Shown here: one piece after another, positions 43,157-52,589 of the stretch
Layout of the letters: each line of letters begins with the position of its first letter
Position numbering within the stretch: position 1 is the first letter of the stretch
Source: Enterobacter mori
GTDB lineage: Bacteria; Pseudomonadota; Gammaproteobacteria; Enterobacterales; Enterobacteriaceae
Assembly (NCBI RefSeq): GCF_025244905.1
Contig: NZ_CP104285.1
Coordinates: 496,001 to 560,000 of the forward strand
DNA length: 64,000 nucleotides
Direction of reading: 5' to 3'
Notes under the pieces: model-generated
What the model was told of the DNA's origin: nothing
Database searches by the model: none
The model's input: only the letters and a program-made list of their open reading frames with translations
Made by a program: the position numbers and the translations under genes

Positions 43157-44149
43157 GGCGCGCACCTTCAGCCTGCCCGCCAGCGTCACGTGCGTGGCGG
43201 CATCTTCCTGATTGCACAGGTACTCCCCCGCCAGCCGTCCCAGCTCGCTGTAGGGCAGCTGGATACTGGTCAGCGGCGGGGTGAGCTGCTCGGAGATCTT
43301 CTGGTCGTCGTAGCCCGCCAGCAGCATGTCCTGCGGGATGCGCACGCCGTTCACCGCCAGCGCCTGATAGCAGCCAATCGCCAGCCAGTCGCTGGCGCAG
43401 AAGATGGCGTCCGGGCGCTCGGCCAGTTCCAGCAGGGAGGTGGTGGCGGTAAAGGACTCGCTGAACTGCCAGTTGGTCTGGCGCACCAGGTCGTCGTCGC
43501 ACGCGAGTCCGGCCTGCTGGAGCGCGGCCTGGTAGCCCGCCAGACGCTGGCGTGAGGCCTCCATCCAGCTCTCGCCGGTGATGTGGGCGATGCGCGTCGC
43601 CCCGCAGGCGATGAGGTGTTTAGTGACCTGGAAGGCGTTGGCGTAGTCGTCCGGGATAAACGACGGCAGCAGCGGCGAGCCGGGGTCGCGCTGGTTGAGC
43701 AGCACCAGCGGGATGCGGGTGCAGTCCTGGAATGCCGTCATGTCCACCAGCGTGGTGACCGGAGACGCGAGAATAATCCCGATGCAGTTACGCTTCTCCA
43801 GCTGGCGGATGATGTTCAGCGCCAGCTCAATGTCGTCGCCGTAGTCGTAGACGGTGAGCAGGGTCTCGTTGCGCCACGCCGCTTCCCGCGCCTGGCTGAT
43901 GGCGTCGATAAACGGGTCGAAGCTCTGCATGGAGCTCACCAGCAGGGCGATCTCTTCCTGGTTGCGCGGGGCGTGGACGGCGGGGAGGCGGTCGTAGCCG
44001 AGCTCGGTGGCGACGCTAATCACCCGCTGGCGGGTGTCGTCGCTGAGCTTGATGTTGCGGGACTGGTTAAGCACCAGCGATACCGTCGCCTGCGACACCC
44101 CTGCCGCCCGCGCAATATCGTTCATCGTCACTTTCGTTTTTCGCTTCAT
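43142..44149 (-). CDS. LacI-family transcriptional regulator
   Basis: A 335-residue LacI-type regulator with N-terminal helix-turn-helix [20 protein letters not shown] and a periplasmic-binding-protein-like effector domain (residues ~65-330). It is divergent from a cytoplasmic glycosidase and GPH transporter, and a 21-bp palindrome lies in between, so it probably controls that pair in response to the imported sugar. The 3' end overlaps fosA by 15 bp. Confidence 0.92.
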   Translation of the reverse strand: MKRKTKVTMNDIARAAGVSQATVSLVLNQSRNIKLSDDTRQRVISVATELGYDRLPAVHAPRNQEEIALLVSSMQSFDPFIDAISQAREAAWRNETLLTVYDYGDDIELALNIIRQLEKRNCIGIILASPVTTLVDMTAFQDCTRIPLVLLNQRDPGSPLLPSFIPDDYANAFQVTKHLIACGATRIAHITGESWMEASRQRLAGYQAALQQAGLACDDDLVRQTNWQFSESFTATTSLLELAERPDAIFCASDWLAIGCYQALAVNGVRIPQDMLLAGYDDQKISEQLTPPLTSIQLPYSELGRLAGEYLCNQEDAATHVTLAGRLKVRASSLV

Positions 44150-44294
44150 CCGTCCTCTCCCTCTCGCGATTTCGCATCATACCCTAACCGCACGCTTACG
44201 CGCCGTCGATCACGTTTCTCGTTCATCGAAGCGTGAACTTTGTGAGAGCCGTCGCTTTTCAGAGCGTCGTGATTTGCGCATTTATCCTGCAACT

Positions 44295-44315
44295 AATATT
44301 TATTAGCTAAATATT
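44295..44315. promoter_or_regulatory. 21-bp palindrome upstream of the glycosidase gene, candidate operator
   Basis: AATATTTA-TTAGC-TAAATATT is a perfect 8-5-8 inverted repeat 20 bp before the glycosidase start codon. It lies between that gene and the divergent LacI-type regulator. It is a natural candidate operator, but it is unusually AT-rich for a LacI-family site. Confidence 0.5.
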
Positions 44316-44334
44316 ATCAGTAAGAGGACGCGTA

Positions 44335-45423
44335 ATGAAAGAGCAGTGGAGCAGGGAGCAGGCACAGGCGTGGTATGAGCAGAAAGGCTGGCTGTGCGGG
44401 TTTAACTATCTGCCGTCGACGGCGGTGAACTGGACCGATATCTGGCAGGAAGAGACCTTCGATGCCGCCACCATCGAGCGCGAGCTGGGCTGGGCGGCGG
44501 ACGCGGGCTATAACACCCTGCGCATCAACCTGCCGTTTATCGTCTGGGAGCACGACCGCGACGGGCTGATGGCGCGCATCGACCGCTTTTTGACGATTGC
44601 CGACGGCCACGGGTTCAGCACCATGCTGACCCTGATGGACGACTGTGGCTTCTCCGGCGACGAGCCGTACCTTGGCCCGCAAAAGCCGCCGGTGCCGGGC
44701 AAGCACAACAGCCAGGCGGCGGCGAGCCCGGGGCGCGACAAGGTGTGCGATCCCGACTGCTGGGCAGACATTGAACGCTATATCCGCGACGTTGTGCGCC
44801 AGTTCCGCGAGGATAAGCGCGTATTGCTCTGGGATCTGTATAACGAGCCTGGCAACCGCGGCATTTTCGCGACCGGCACGGAAGAGGTGCTGTACGACGC
44901 GAAGCTGGAGACCTGCGCGCACGCGCTGATGAAGCTGGCGTTCCAGTGGGTGCGTGAGGAAGACCCGACTCAGCCGCTCACCGTCTGCGCATGGCGTCTG
45001 CCGGCGGAAGAGGAGGGCGAGACGTTCTATCAGCATCCGCTGGACCAGACCGCGCTGGAGCTGTCGGACGTGGTGAGCTATCACGCCTACACCAATACCG
45101 GGCGGATGACGGCGATTATTCAGCAGCTTCAGGCGCTGGGCCGCCCAATCTTCTGTACCGAATGGCTGGCGCGTCACGTGGGCGGCACCATCGAAGAGCA
45201 GCTGCCGCTGATGTACATGGCGAAGGTCGCGCCGTATCAGTGGGGGCTGGTGCGCGGCAAAACCCAGACGTGGCTGCCGTGGCCGGTGGTGATGAAGGCG
45301 TCCACGGACTACTGCCGCCTGTGGTTCCACGACGTGTTTGAGGAGAACGGCATCCCGTTCTCGCGCGCTGAAATCGCGCTGATGAAGAAACTGCGCAAAA
45401 TCGCCCCTAATCCGCAGGGCTAA
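44335..45423 (+). CDS. Cytoplasmic TIM-barrel glycoside hydrolase (GH5/cellulase-like)
   Basis: A 362-residue retaining glycosidase of the GH-A clan. The acid/base Glu is in LLWDLYNEPGN (residues ~162-172) and the nucleophile Glu in FCTEWLARH (residues ~274-282). No signal peptide, so it acts on an imported oligosaccharide or glycoside. It forms a two-gene unit with a GPH transporter 45 bp downstream and is divergent from a LacI-type regulator. The exact linkage is not visible; similar proteins are labelled cellulase or 1,4-beta-xylanase. Confidence 0.85.
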   Translation: MKEQWSREQAQAWYEQKGWLCGFNYLPSTAVNWTDIWQEETFDAATIERELGWAADAGYNTLRINLPFIVWEHDRDGLMARIDRFLTIADGHGFSTMLTLMDDCGFSGDEPYLGPQKPPVPGKHNSQAAASPGRDKVCDPDCWADIERYIRDVVRQFREDKRVLLWDLYNEPGNRGIFATGTEEVLYDAKLETCAHALMKLAFQWVREEDPTQPLTVCAWRLPAEEEGETFYQHPLDQTALELSDVVSYHAYTNTGRMTAIIQQLQALGRPIFCTEWLARHVGGTIEEQLPLMYMAKVAPYQWGLVRGKTQTWLPWPVVMKASTDYCRLWFHDVFEENGIPFSRAEIALMKKLRKIAPNPQG

Positions 45424-45468
45424 TAATAACGACCCGGCGGTCAGCCGCCGGGCAACCAGGTACGCACT

Positions 45469-46968
45469 ATGGCAATGACAATGAAAATACCGTCTCGCGA
45501 GTTGTGGTCTTATTTTGGCTATGGTTTAGGTCAGTGTTTTAGCTTTGGTTTAGTGGGTTCGTTTATTAACTATTTTTACACCGACGTGCTGGGGATTTCG
45601 GCGCTGGCGGCGAGTACCATCTTCCTGATTGCCCGCGCGTGGGACGCGGTTCACGATCCGCTGTTTGCCAGCATTATGGACACCATTAACAGCCGGTTCG
45701 GCAAGTTTCGCCACTTTTTGCTCATCGCCCCGCTGCTGATCACCGGCGTTACCCTGCTGTCGTTTTATAAAATCGAAGCGGACATGACCACCAAAATCCT
45801 CTACGCCGGGGTGACCTACATCCTGTGGGGAACGCTGTACGCCATCTCCGATATCCCGTTCTGGTCGATGTCGTCGGTGATGACCAACGACTCCGGGCAG
45901 CGCACCCGCGCGGTAACGGCGGCGATGCTCGGGGTGAACGCCGGGATTGCCTGCGCCAACATCTTCTTCCCGAAGCTGGCGGCCTACTTCGCCCAGTACA
46001 GCAACGATAAAGGCTACTTTATGGCGGCGCTGGTGATGATGCTGGTGGGGCTGCCGCTGATGCTCAACGGCTTTATGCAGATCAAAGAGCGCGTGCCGCC
46101 GAGCCCGGAAAAGGTGACCATCCGCGACACCTTCCACAACCTGCGTCAGAACAAGCCGCTGTTTATCGTCCTGCTGTCGTTCTTCTTCTGCGTGTTCCAC
46201 AACGTGGCGGGCGGTCTCTATATCTACTTCTTTATCAACAACCTGGGCGACGGCAGCCTGCAAATGGCGATTGGCGTGATGGGGATCGTGGCGGCGGTGC
46301 TGTGCCTGGTCGCCCCGATGCTGACGCGCCGGATGCAGAAGCGGAAGCTGTTTATGATCCTCTGCGGGCTGGACGTGGCGGTGCGCGTGGTGATGTGGTT
46401 TGTCGGCTATCAGCAGGTGACGATGCTGTTTATTCTCCTCGGCCTGAGCACGCTGTTCGTGATGATGACCAACATCCTCACCTCGTCGATGATTGCCGAC
46501 ACCATCGAGTACGCGGAGTACCACACTAACAAGCGCTGCGCGGCGATCACCTTCTCCGGGCAGACCTTTACCGGCAAGATGTCGGTGGCGGTGGGCGGCG
46601 GGCTTATTGGCGTGTTTCTGATGATGATCGGCTACGTGCCGCAGGCGCAAATCCAGAGCGAAGGCGTGCTGTCGGGGCTGTTCTTCGGGATTTGCCTGCT
46701 GCCGGCGATTGGGTCGCTGATCCGCATGGGCTTTATGTCGCGCTTTACCTTTACCGGGGAGAAGCACGCGGAGATTTGTCGGCTGCTGGCGGAGCGCAGG
46801 CATCATGTAGAAAATAGCCGTGCGGAAAATGAGCGGCTGGAGCGCCCGGCTCCGGCGAACCAAGCCAAGTGGGCGCCTGTCATGCAGGCGTCCACTTCAG
46901 AACTTAATTCACTTCAGTTAGCCCACAGCAATCATGCGCTAAGTTCAATAATTGCTGGGTCATTGTGA
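45469..46968 (+). CDS. GPH-family sugar:cation symporter with extended C-terminus
   Basis: Twelve-helix glycoside-pentoside-hexuronide:cation symporter (MFS-like), related to YicJ/XynT. The family core spans residues ~5-450 and includes ARAWDAVHDPLFA and DTIEYAEYHTNKR, both typical of the family. At 499 residues it exceeds the usual ~460. The last ~40 residues are read through a palindrome (46867-46897) and 65 bp of the opposite-strand mcrC, which suggests that the ancestral stop was lost at an island junction. It is expected to import the substrate of the adjacent glycosidase. Confidence 0.88.
   Translation: MAMTMKIPSRELWSYFGYGLGQCFSFGLVGSFINYFYTDVLGISALAASTIFLIARAWDAVHDPLFASIMDTINSRFGKFRHFLLIAPLLITGVTLLSFYKIEADMTTKILYAGVTYILWGTLYAISDIPFWSMSSVMTNDSGQRTRAVTAAMLGVNAGIACANIFFPKLAAYFAQYSNDKGYFMAALVMMLVGLPLMLNGFMQIKERVPPSPEKVTIRDTFHNLRQNKPLFIVLLSFFFCVFHNVAGGLYIYFFINNLGDGSLQMAIGVMGIVAAVLCLVAPMLTRRMQKRKLFMILCGLDVAVRVVMWFVGYQQVTMLFILLGLSTLFVMMTNILTSSMIADTIEYAEYHTNKRCAAITFSGQTFTGKMSVAVGGGLIGVFLMMIGYVPQAQIQSEGVLSGLFFGICLLPAIGSLIRMGFMSRFTFTGEKHAEICRLLAERRHHVENSRAENERLERPAPANQAKWAPVMQASTSELNSLQLAHSNHALSSIIAGSL
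46867..46897. terminator. Hairpin between the GPH transporter and mcrC
   Basis: AAGTGGGCGCCTG/CAGGCGTCCACTT is a 13-bp stem with one mismatch and a five-base loop. It is not followed by a T tract in either direction. It lies inside the transporter's extended 3' coding region, just beyond the mcrC stop. Confidence 0.55.
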
Positions 46969-48037
46969 CGGCATCAGCTGCTAAATCAACGGTGGCAAAG
47001 TGGATTTTATGCCCCTGAACCTCAACGAATTCGTAGAGCATTACGTCGACGGCAGGATGAAGTAATAATCCGGCTGAACGGAGAGATAGCGGGTCTGCTC
47101 GGTTCTCCTGCGTGCGCAGATAGGTATATATCTGGTAGATATAACCGCTGCGCAAGCTCCGATCGCGATACCAGCCTTTAGTCAGAATGTTATTGAATTT
47201 AGTGTCTATGATGACGCGCTGCGCAGGCTGCCTGTGCTCAAGAATGATGTCCGAGTACATGGTCGGGAAAATACTTTCGCTCCCTGCGCTGTGAGATGTT
47301 ATCCCCCATTTCAACTCTTTTCCGGCCGCGACTGTCCAGTCCTTTTTGGGAAGATGGACGTGGTAGAAACCCGCCATACTTTTCTCGAACAGCTTACGCA
47401 TCCAGTAAGGGTCATCAGACGGCGTTGGCAACAGTTTTTGCCCCGCAGTTTGGGTTGGTAGCCATAATTCAAATGCCAGCTGCGCGGCATCGACCATGGC
47501 TTTATCCGCCGCATCGTGGCGGCCAAAGCGCGTGATTGACGGCAGTTCACCTTTGTCGGGCATACCGCCCTCGATGCCTCGACGACGCAAATTGATTGCC
47601 ATTGTGCGACATTGCGCTGCCAGCGTACCGTCGCTAAGGAGCGGAACAAGGTGCTCTAACGCAGAGCGAACATAGCGATTTCGTGGTGTATCCAGCGTCA
47701 TTTCCTGAAACTGACAGGCTACCTGTGCCCGCTCAAGCAATTGTCGACTGGTTGTGCGTAGAACATCAATGCGCCCCCTTACCCTGTTTAGCGTGGCGCG
47801 GCGAGTTTGGTATCCCAAACTTAAATGCCTTAACAGCCGCTGCTCCACTTCGTGAAGTAGGATCCTGGCCACCAGCGCCGGGATTTCCTCCGGGTTGTTT
47901 TCAGCGGCAACCATGCTGCGCCCGTGGTGGCGAAACAAGCTGGAGGCGTACAGCATCAATAGCCAGATATTGCGCAAAGGAATGCGCGATACAGCTGCCC
48001 GAGCCTGCGTATCGCTACGTTCAGCAAGATCGGTCAT
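46904..48037 (-). CDS. mcrC: McrC endonuclease subunit of a McrBC modification-dependent restriction system
   Basis: Nuclease partner of McrB. The 377-residue protein has a PD-(D/E)XK core around residues 259-278 (SDIILEH then VIIDTKF), matching the catalytic Asp...Asp-x-Lys of E. coli McrC. It overlaps mcrB by ATGA. The last 65 bp are overlapped by the convergent transporter gene. It cleaves DNA after McrB has recognised modified bases and translocated. Confidence 0.92.
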   Translation of the reverse strand: MTDLAERSDTQARAAVSRIPLRNIWLLMLYASSLFRHHGRSMVAAENNPEEIPALVARILLHEVEQRLLRHLSLGYQTRRATLNRVRGRIDVLRTTSRQLLERAQVACQFQEMTLDTPRNRYVRSALEHLVPLLSDGTLAAQCRTMAINLRRRGIEGGMPDKGELPSITRFGRHDAADKAMVDAAQLAFELWLPTQTAGQKLLPTPSDDPYWMRKLFEKSMAGFYHVHLPKKDWTVAAGKELKWGITSHSAGSESIFPTMYSDIILEHRQPAQRVIIDTKFNNILTKGWYRDRSLRSGYIYQIYTYLRTQENRADPLSLRSAGLLLHPAVDVMLYEFVEVQGHKIHFATVDLAADAVTMTQQLLNLAHDCCGLTEVN

Positions 48038-49986
48038 ATGTTGAGAAGTCCCTTTCTGGCATCCAGGACTTTCTCCGGCGCATCGAACCAGTATTCGGCA
48101 AGTAAAGGGCAGATTTCGGTTTCGACAACCTGCTCGTACCAGGCCATCCCGTCGTCAATTTTCAACCCCGTGGGTGGGGTAAAATAGCTATGCCCGATAC
48201 AAAACTGTGGCCCTAGCGCCGCATCCCTGGACAATTTTTCATTTAACGCGGTTAACTGGGATTCGATAAGGGCTAATATTTCCAGGCTCACATTAAACCG
48301 TTGGTTAACCCACTTTTTCCACGCGTCGTTAAATTCGGGCTTAAGATCAATAAACGCAAAGCGGCGCCGTAATGCCAGGTCTAGCAGGGCAAGCGAGCGG
48401 TCAGCGATATTCATCGTCCCGATGATGTACAGGTTTTCAGGAATGTAGGTTTTTTCATCCATATCAGAGCGGTATGAGAGCTCAAGCGCCTCATTCGGGG
48501 TGCGTTTATCCGCCTCCATCAGCGTCAGCGTTTCGCCAAAAATTTGCGCAGGATTGCCCCGGTTAATCTCCTCAATAATGACCACGTACTTAGTTGTCGG
48601 ATCGTTTACTGCTTTGTCGATCGCGTGGAGAAAAGGACCGTCTACCAGTGCTAAACGCCCTTCATTGTTAGGACGCCAGCCGCGAATAAAGTCTTCGTAG
48701 GAGAGGGTGGGGTGGAACTGCACAGCGCTGATGCGCTTAGAGGTTTCCTCGCCCATCAGGCAATACGCCAGGCGGCGCGCAAGCCAGGTTTTACCGGTTC
48801 CCGGTGGGCCCTGCAGGATCAGGTTTTTTTTGGCCTGTAACCTCTGAAGGATGAGTCGGATTTTTTCCTCTTCTAAAAAGCAGCCCTCATCGATCAAATT
48901 GCTTATCGCGTAAGGCTTGTGGGGGATTTCCGCTGGCACGTTCTCTTCAACCGTTTCCTCGGTGATGGTCTGCAATTCACCTTTATCGAAGTTGAGGTAT
49001 TCATAGTTGCCGGGGGTCTGAAACTCCAGTTCATCATCATCACGTAGTTTTTGCAGATAATATGAAATGGACGATTCAATCGTATTGTTATTGGGATAAT
49101 CCGCCTTAATCTCATCCAGATAGGCCTCTTTTAACTCCCTCAAAGAGAAAAGTGGGCTGTCTTTCCTCAGGCACAGTAGCTTGATTTTATTAAGCAAATA
49201 CGCTTTCCATGTCAACCGCTCGACTTCATCATTTGACTGATGTAAATCGATATTCCATGCCGCCAGGGAGAGTTCAGGGAAGGAGTGAACCGGATAGTTT
49301 GGCTGGGTAAAGGCCTTTTTGAGCGCCTGGGCTACGGTCTGATAGTTGTGTCCGCTGCAGCGCCCTTTGGCACCTTTTTTAATGATTTTAATGTTCAGGA
49401 CTTTCTGGATGTAGTACTGAGACTGGCTATCCAGCGTAGGGTAGAACCAAGGGCGTAACCAGTACAATCCCATCGTCAGGTTCCAGCCAACATTGCGCAC
49501 GTTAGATGCGGCGTCATAAGAAAAGAGGAAGTCCGCAGGATCGGCATTTGGGGTATCGGCGAAGGAAATAGCCTGAGAAAATATTTCCCACAGCGTATCG
49601 ATGTCTTCAGGCTTACGTGATTTCTCATAGCCAAAGAACCATGACTTCTGATTGTTCAGTAGCGGAATACCGTCGAACGACTCAGGAACCGGTTCGCGAA
49701 CGCCTATCAGTTTTGCCAGACTGGCTGCGATATTTCTTCGGTTGGTAACGGTAAGCGAGCGATTAAACAAGCCCATAGTAGTGAAAGGACAAATGTCCTT
49801 CAAGGGATGGGGGATGCCATTAGTGGGCTTGTCCTGTAGGTGTGACATACTGCCAATCTCAGCAGCAATGCGGTGAATACCCGCCACCAACTCCTCTCTT
49901 CTATTTCGCCAGGTCAGTAGCTGAGAGGCAAATGCCTGATAGAAGTCTGCCCATGCGAATCTGACGTCTTGCTCAACTGCGTCCAT
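48034..49986 (-). CDS. mcrB: McrB-family AAA+ GTPase with DpnI-like winged-helix domain
   Basis: GTP-dependent motor and recognition subunit. At 650 residues it is much larger than E. coli McrB (459). The C-terminal AAA+ module has Walker A GPPGTGKT (~390-398), Walker B VVIIEEINRG (~460-470) and the McrB signature TMNIADRS. Residues ~1-270 are an unassigned domain that is unlike the E. coli McrB N-terminus. Residues ~278-331 (FSLRELKEAYLDE...YPNNNTIESSISYYLQKLRD) resemble the winged helix at the C-terminus of DpnI, a methyl-adenine reader. Target specificity is therefore likely different from E. coli McrB. Confidence 0.9.
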   Translation of the reverse strand: MDAVEQDVRFAWADFYQAFASQLLTWRNRREELVAGIHRIAAEIGSMSHLQDKPTNGIPHPLKDICPFTTMGLFNRSLTVTNRRNIAASLAKLIGVREPVPESFDGIPLLNNQKSWFFGYEKSRKPEDIDTLWEIFSQAISFADTPNADPADFLFSYDAASNVRNVGWNLTMGLYWLRPWFYPTLDSQSQYYIQKVLNIKIIKKGAKGRCSGHNYQTVAQALKKAFTQPNYPVHSFPELSLAAWNIDLHQSNDEVERLTWKAYLLNKIKLLCLRKDSPLFSLRELKEAYLDEIKADYPNNNTIESSISYYLQKLRDDDELEFQTPGNYEYLNFDKGELQTITEETVEENVPAEIPHKPYAISNLIDEGCFLEEEKIRLILQRLQAKKNLILQGPPGTGKTWLARRLAYCLMGEETSKRISAVQFHPTLSYEDFIRGWRPNNEGRLALVDGPFLHAIDKAVNDPTTKYVVIIEEINRGNPAQIFGETLTLMEADKRTPNEALELSYRSDMDEKTYIPENLYIIGTMNIADRSLALLDLALRRRFAFIDLKPEFNDAWKKWVNQRFNVSLEILALIESQLTALNEKLSRDAALGPQFCIGHSYFTPPTGLKIDDGMAWYEQVVETEICPLLAEYWFDAPEKVLDARKGLLNI

Positions 49987-50084
49987 ATGCTCTCCAGTAA
50001 AATTTCAGGCTTCAGTAACCTGGCGACTGAATTTTACGGGATTGTATGCCTTAGTGAATAACTACCTAAATCAGTGATCTATAA

Positions 50085-50107
50085 GGGCATGTTGGAACGA
50101 CATGCCC
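50085..50107 (-). terminator. Hairpin after the alpha/beta hydrolase gene
   Basis: GGGCATGT/ACATGCCC perfect 8-bp stem with a seven-base loop, 10 bp after the hydrolase stop. The following minus-strand bases (TTATAG) are only weakly U-rich. Confidence 0.55.
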
Positions 50108-50117
50108 TCAGACGACA

Positions 50118-50939
50118 TTACAGCGACTTCACAAACGCCAGCAGATCTTCGTTGAGCTGGTCCTGGTGGGTCAGCGCGAAGCCGTGCGGCGCGTTGTCGT
50201 ACACCTTCAGCGTGGCGTTTTTGATCATCTCCGCCGCCAGCTTGCCGGTGGTTTCAAACGGCACGATCTGGTCGTTGCTGCCGTGGATCACCAGCGTCGG
50301 CACGTCGATTTTCGCCATATCCGGGCGGAAGTCGGTTTCGCCGAAGGCGGTCACGCAGTCGATGGTGCCCTTCAGGGACGCCAGCAGGGCGATGTTCAGC
50401 GTCTGGGTCAGGGCACCCGCGGAAACGGTCTGCCCGGCGTTGGTGCCGTAGAACGGGGTGGCGAAGTCGCTGATGAACTGAGCGCGATCTTTACGCAGTC
50501 CGTCGCGAATGCCGTCGAACACGCTTTGATCCACGCCCTGCGGGAAGGAGTCGGATTTGCCGAAGATTGGCGTCACCGCGCCCAGCAGCGCCAGACCGGC
50601 CACGCGCGCGCTGCCGTAGTTGTTGATGTAGCGGGTCACGTCGCCGCCGCCCATGGAGAAGCCCACCAGCGTCACGTCGCGCAGGTCCAGGGTGACGATC
50701 AGGTCGTTAATGTCGGACGCAAAGGTGTCATAGTCGTAACCGTTCCACGGCTGATCCGAGCGGCCAAAGCCGCGGCGGTCAAAGGCGATAGCGCGGAAGC
50801 CGCGCTCGGCCAGGTAGTTCAGCTGGCTGTCCCACATGTCGCCGTCCAGCGGCCAGCCGTGGCTGAAGAGAACCGGTTTGCCCGCGCCGCCTTCTTTGTA
50901 GTAAATCTGCGTGCCGTCTTTTGCCTTAAACGTTGCCAT
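50118..50939 (-). CDS. Alpha/beta hydrolase, non-haem chloroperoxidase type
   Basis: Cytoplasmic alpha/beta hydrolase of 273 residues: oxyanion region HGWPLDGDMW, nucleophile elbow GFSMGGG, catalytic Asp in HGSNDQIVP and His in APHGFALTH. This fits the bacterial esterase/perhydrolase (non-haem chloroperoxidase) subgroup. It is the last gene of a minus-strand operon with an MFS transporter, DoxX and an amidohydrolase. The physiological substrate is unknown. Confidence 0.9.
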   Translation of the reverse strand: MATFKAKDGTQIYYKEGGAGKPVLFSHGWPLDGDMWDSQLNYLAERGFRAIAFDRRGFGRSDQPWNGYDYDTFASDINDLIVTLDLRDVTLVGFSMGGGDVTRYINNYGSARVAGLALLGAVTPIFGKSDSFPQGVDQSVFDGIRDGLRKDRAQFISDFATPFYGTNAGQTVSAGALTQTLNIALLASLKGTIDCVTAFGETDFRPDMAKIDVPTLVIHGSNDQIVPFETTGKLAAEMIKNATLKVYDNAPHGFALTHQDQLNEDLLAFVKSL

Positions 50940-50969
50940 AGTGTGTTCCTGTGCAGGTGATGGTTAGGG

Positions 50970-52589
50970 TTATACCGGCGCGACCAGGTAGCGAATAGCC
51001 GGTGATGTTGTGCCCTGATGAAAAGCCAGAACGCGGCTCTGCAGCAGGAGGTCATTCATGGTGTGGCGCTCCTGCTGGCGCAGATGCTCAATCCAGGAGC
51101 CCATCAGGAAGGTCTCGATAAACAGGCCGGGACGTTCAATATCCTCGTACACTGCCCAGCTCATCGCCCCGGCGCGGCGGCGCACCCGGCGCAGCTCGTG
51201 GACCGCCTCCAGGAAGGCTTTCGCGTTGTGCGGGTCGATGATGTACTCGTGCGAGACCAGCACCGGGCCGCGCTCGTTCGGCAGGTCGATCTCCACGCCG
51301 TCCAGCGGCTGGCCGCTCAGGTCGAGGTTTAATTCCGGGTCTTTCTCCAGCTTCCAGCGGAACACGGTAGCGCTCGCCAGCACCATCCCCAGCGTGGCGA
51401 CTACCAGCGAGGTCGGCGTGCCGAACTGGGAAGCGATCTGCCCCCAGATGGCGCTGCCCGTGGTCATCGAGCCGAAGAATACCGTCAGGTAGACCGCCAG
51501 CGCCCGGGCCTTCACCCAGCGGGCGGCGCTGCGCTGTGCGCCGAGGTTGAGGGTGGAGAGCACCGCAATCCACGCGAATCCGGTGAAGAACTCAAACAGG
51601 TTCAGCAGCCAGACGTGGCGCACAAACGCCAGCGCCAGCATGGTGAGGGCAAAGACCAGGCTCGCGGCGACCATCAGGCGGTCGGCGTTCAGCCGCTGGC
51701 GCAGGCGCGGCAGCAGGATCGCCCCGGCAATGGCCCCCAGGCCAATGCACGCCAGCATCACGCCGTAGCCCGCCGGACCTAAGCCCAGCTCGCGGCGCGC
51801 CACCAGCGGCAGCAGCGCCCAGCCCGCGCTGCCGAAAACGAAGAAGGCCACCGTGCGCACCAGCACGTTGCGCAGCACCGGCGCGGCGTGTACGTAACGG
51901 ATGCCAGAGCGCACCGCCGAGAAGAAGTGCTCCGGCGGCAGACGCTGCACTGTCGGTGCGGGACGCCAGCGCCACAGCACCCACGCCACGCCGACCACGG
52001 AAAGCGCGTTCAGGGCAAACACCATCCACGGCCCGGCGAGCGACAGCAGAAAACCGCCCAGCGCGGGGCCAATCGCCCGGCTAATGTTCACCCCGAGCGA
52101 GTTCAGCGCCACGGCGGCGCCCAGCTCCGGCTTGCTCACCAGATCGGGCACCACGGCCTGGAACGGCGGCGAGCTCATCGCCGCACCCACGCTCAGCAGA
52201 AACGTCGCCACCAGCAGCACGGCGGGGGTGACGTGTCCGGTGAAGGAGAGCACCGTTAGCCCGGCGGCGGCGATGAACACCCATAATTGAGAGAAGAGCA
52301 GGTATTTACGTCGGTCAACGATGTCCGCCATCACCCCGGACGGCAGGGCGAAGAGGAACATCGGCAGGCTGCTGGCCGCCTGCACCAGCGCGATATCTAA
52401 AGGATCGGCGCTCAGGGTCAGCATGCTCCAGTTGATGCCGACGTCGCTCATCCATGAGCCGACGTTAGAGACCACCGTGGCGATCCACAGCATGCGGAAC
52501 ACCGGCTGGCTCAGCGGCTGCCAGGGTGAAACCGTCGGTGCGGGCGTCGTCTCGACGTGTGCGTCGCGAACGTCGTTAACCTGGGTCAT
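50970..52589 (-). CDS. MFS_3-family exporter with C-terminal monooxygenase-like domain
   Basis: Inner-membrane transporter of the EntS-like MFS_3 family: 12 hydrophobic segments over residues ~20-415 and a soluble ~100-residue C-terminal ABM-like ferredoxin-fold domain (LVSHEYIIDPHNAKAFLEAV...), usual in this subfamily. It overlaps doxX by four bases and is followed by the hydrolase after 30 bp. Efflux of a metabolite or small lipophilic compound is the likely role. Confidence 0.88.
   Translation of the reverse strand: MTQVNDVRDAHVETTPAPTVSPWQPLSQPVFRMLWIATVVSNVGSWMSDVGINWSMLTLSADPLDIALVQAASSLPMFLFALPSGVMADIVDRRKYLLFSQLWVFIAAAGLTVLSFTGHVTPAVLLVATFLLSVGAAMSSPPFQAVVPDLVSKPELGAAVALNSLGVNISRAIGPALGGFLLSLAGPWMVFALNALSVVGVAWVLWRWRPAPTVQRLPPEHFFSAVRSGIRYVHAAPVLRNVLVRTVAFFVFGSAGWALLPLVARRELGLGPAGYGVMLACIGLGAIAGAILLPRLRQRLNADRLMVAASLVFALTMLALAFVRHVWLLNLFEFFTGFAWIAVLSTLNLGAQRSAARWVKARALAVYLTVFFGSMTTGSAIWGQIASQFGTPTSLVVATLGMVLASATVFRWKLEKDPELNLDLSGQPLDGVEIDLPNERGPVLVSHEYIIDPHNAKAFLEAVHELRRVRRRAGAMSWAVYEDIERPGLFIETFLMGSWIEHLRQQERHTMNDLLLQSRVLAFHQGTTSPAIRYLVAPV

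Noticed and set aside
44241..44256. CRP-like site (TGTGA-GAGCCG-TCGCT) upstream of the glycosidase
   Set aside because: Only one half-site is good; the second matches three of five bases, too weak to report as a feature.
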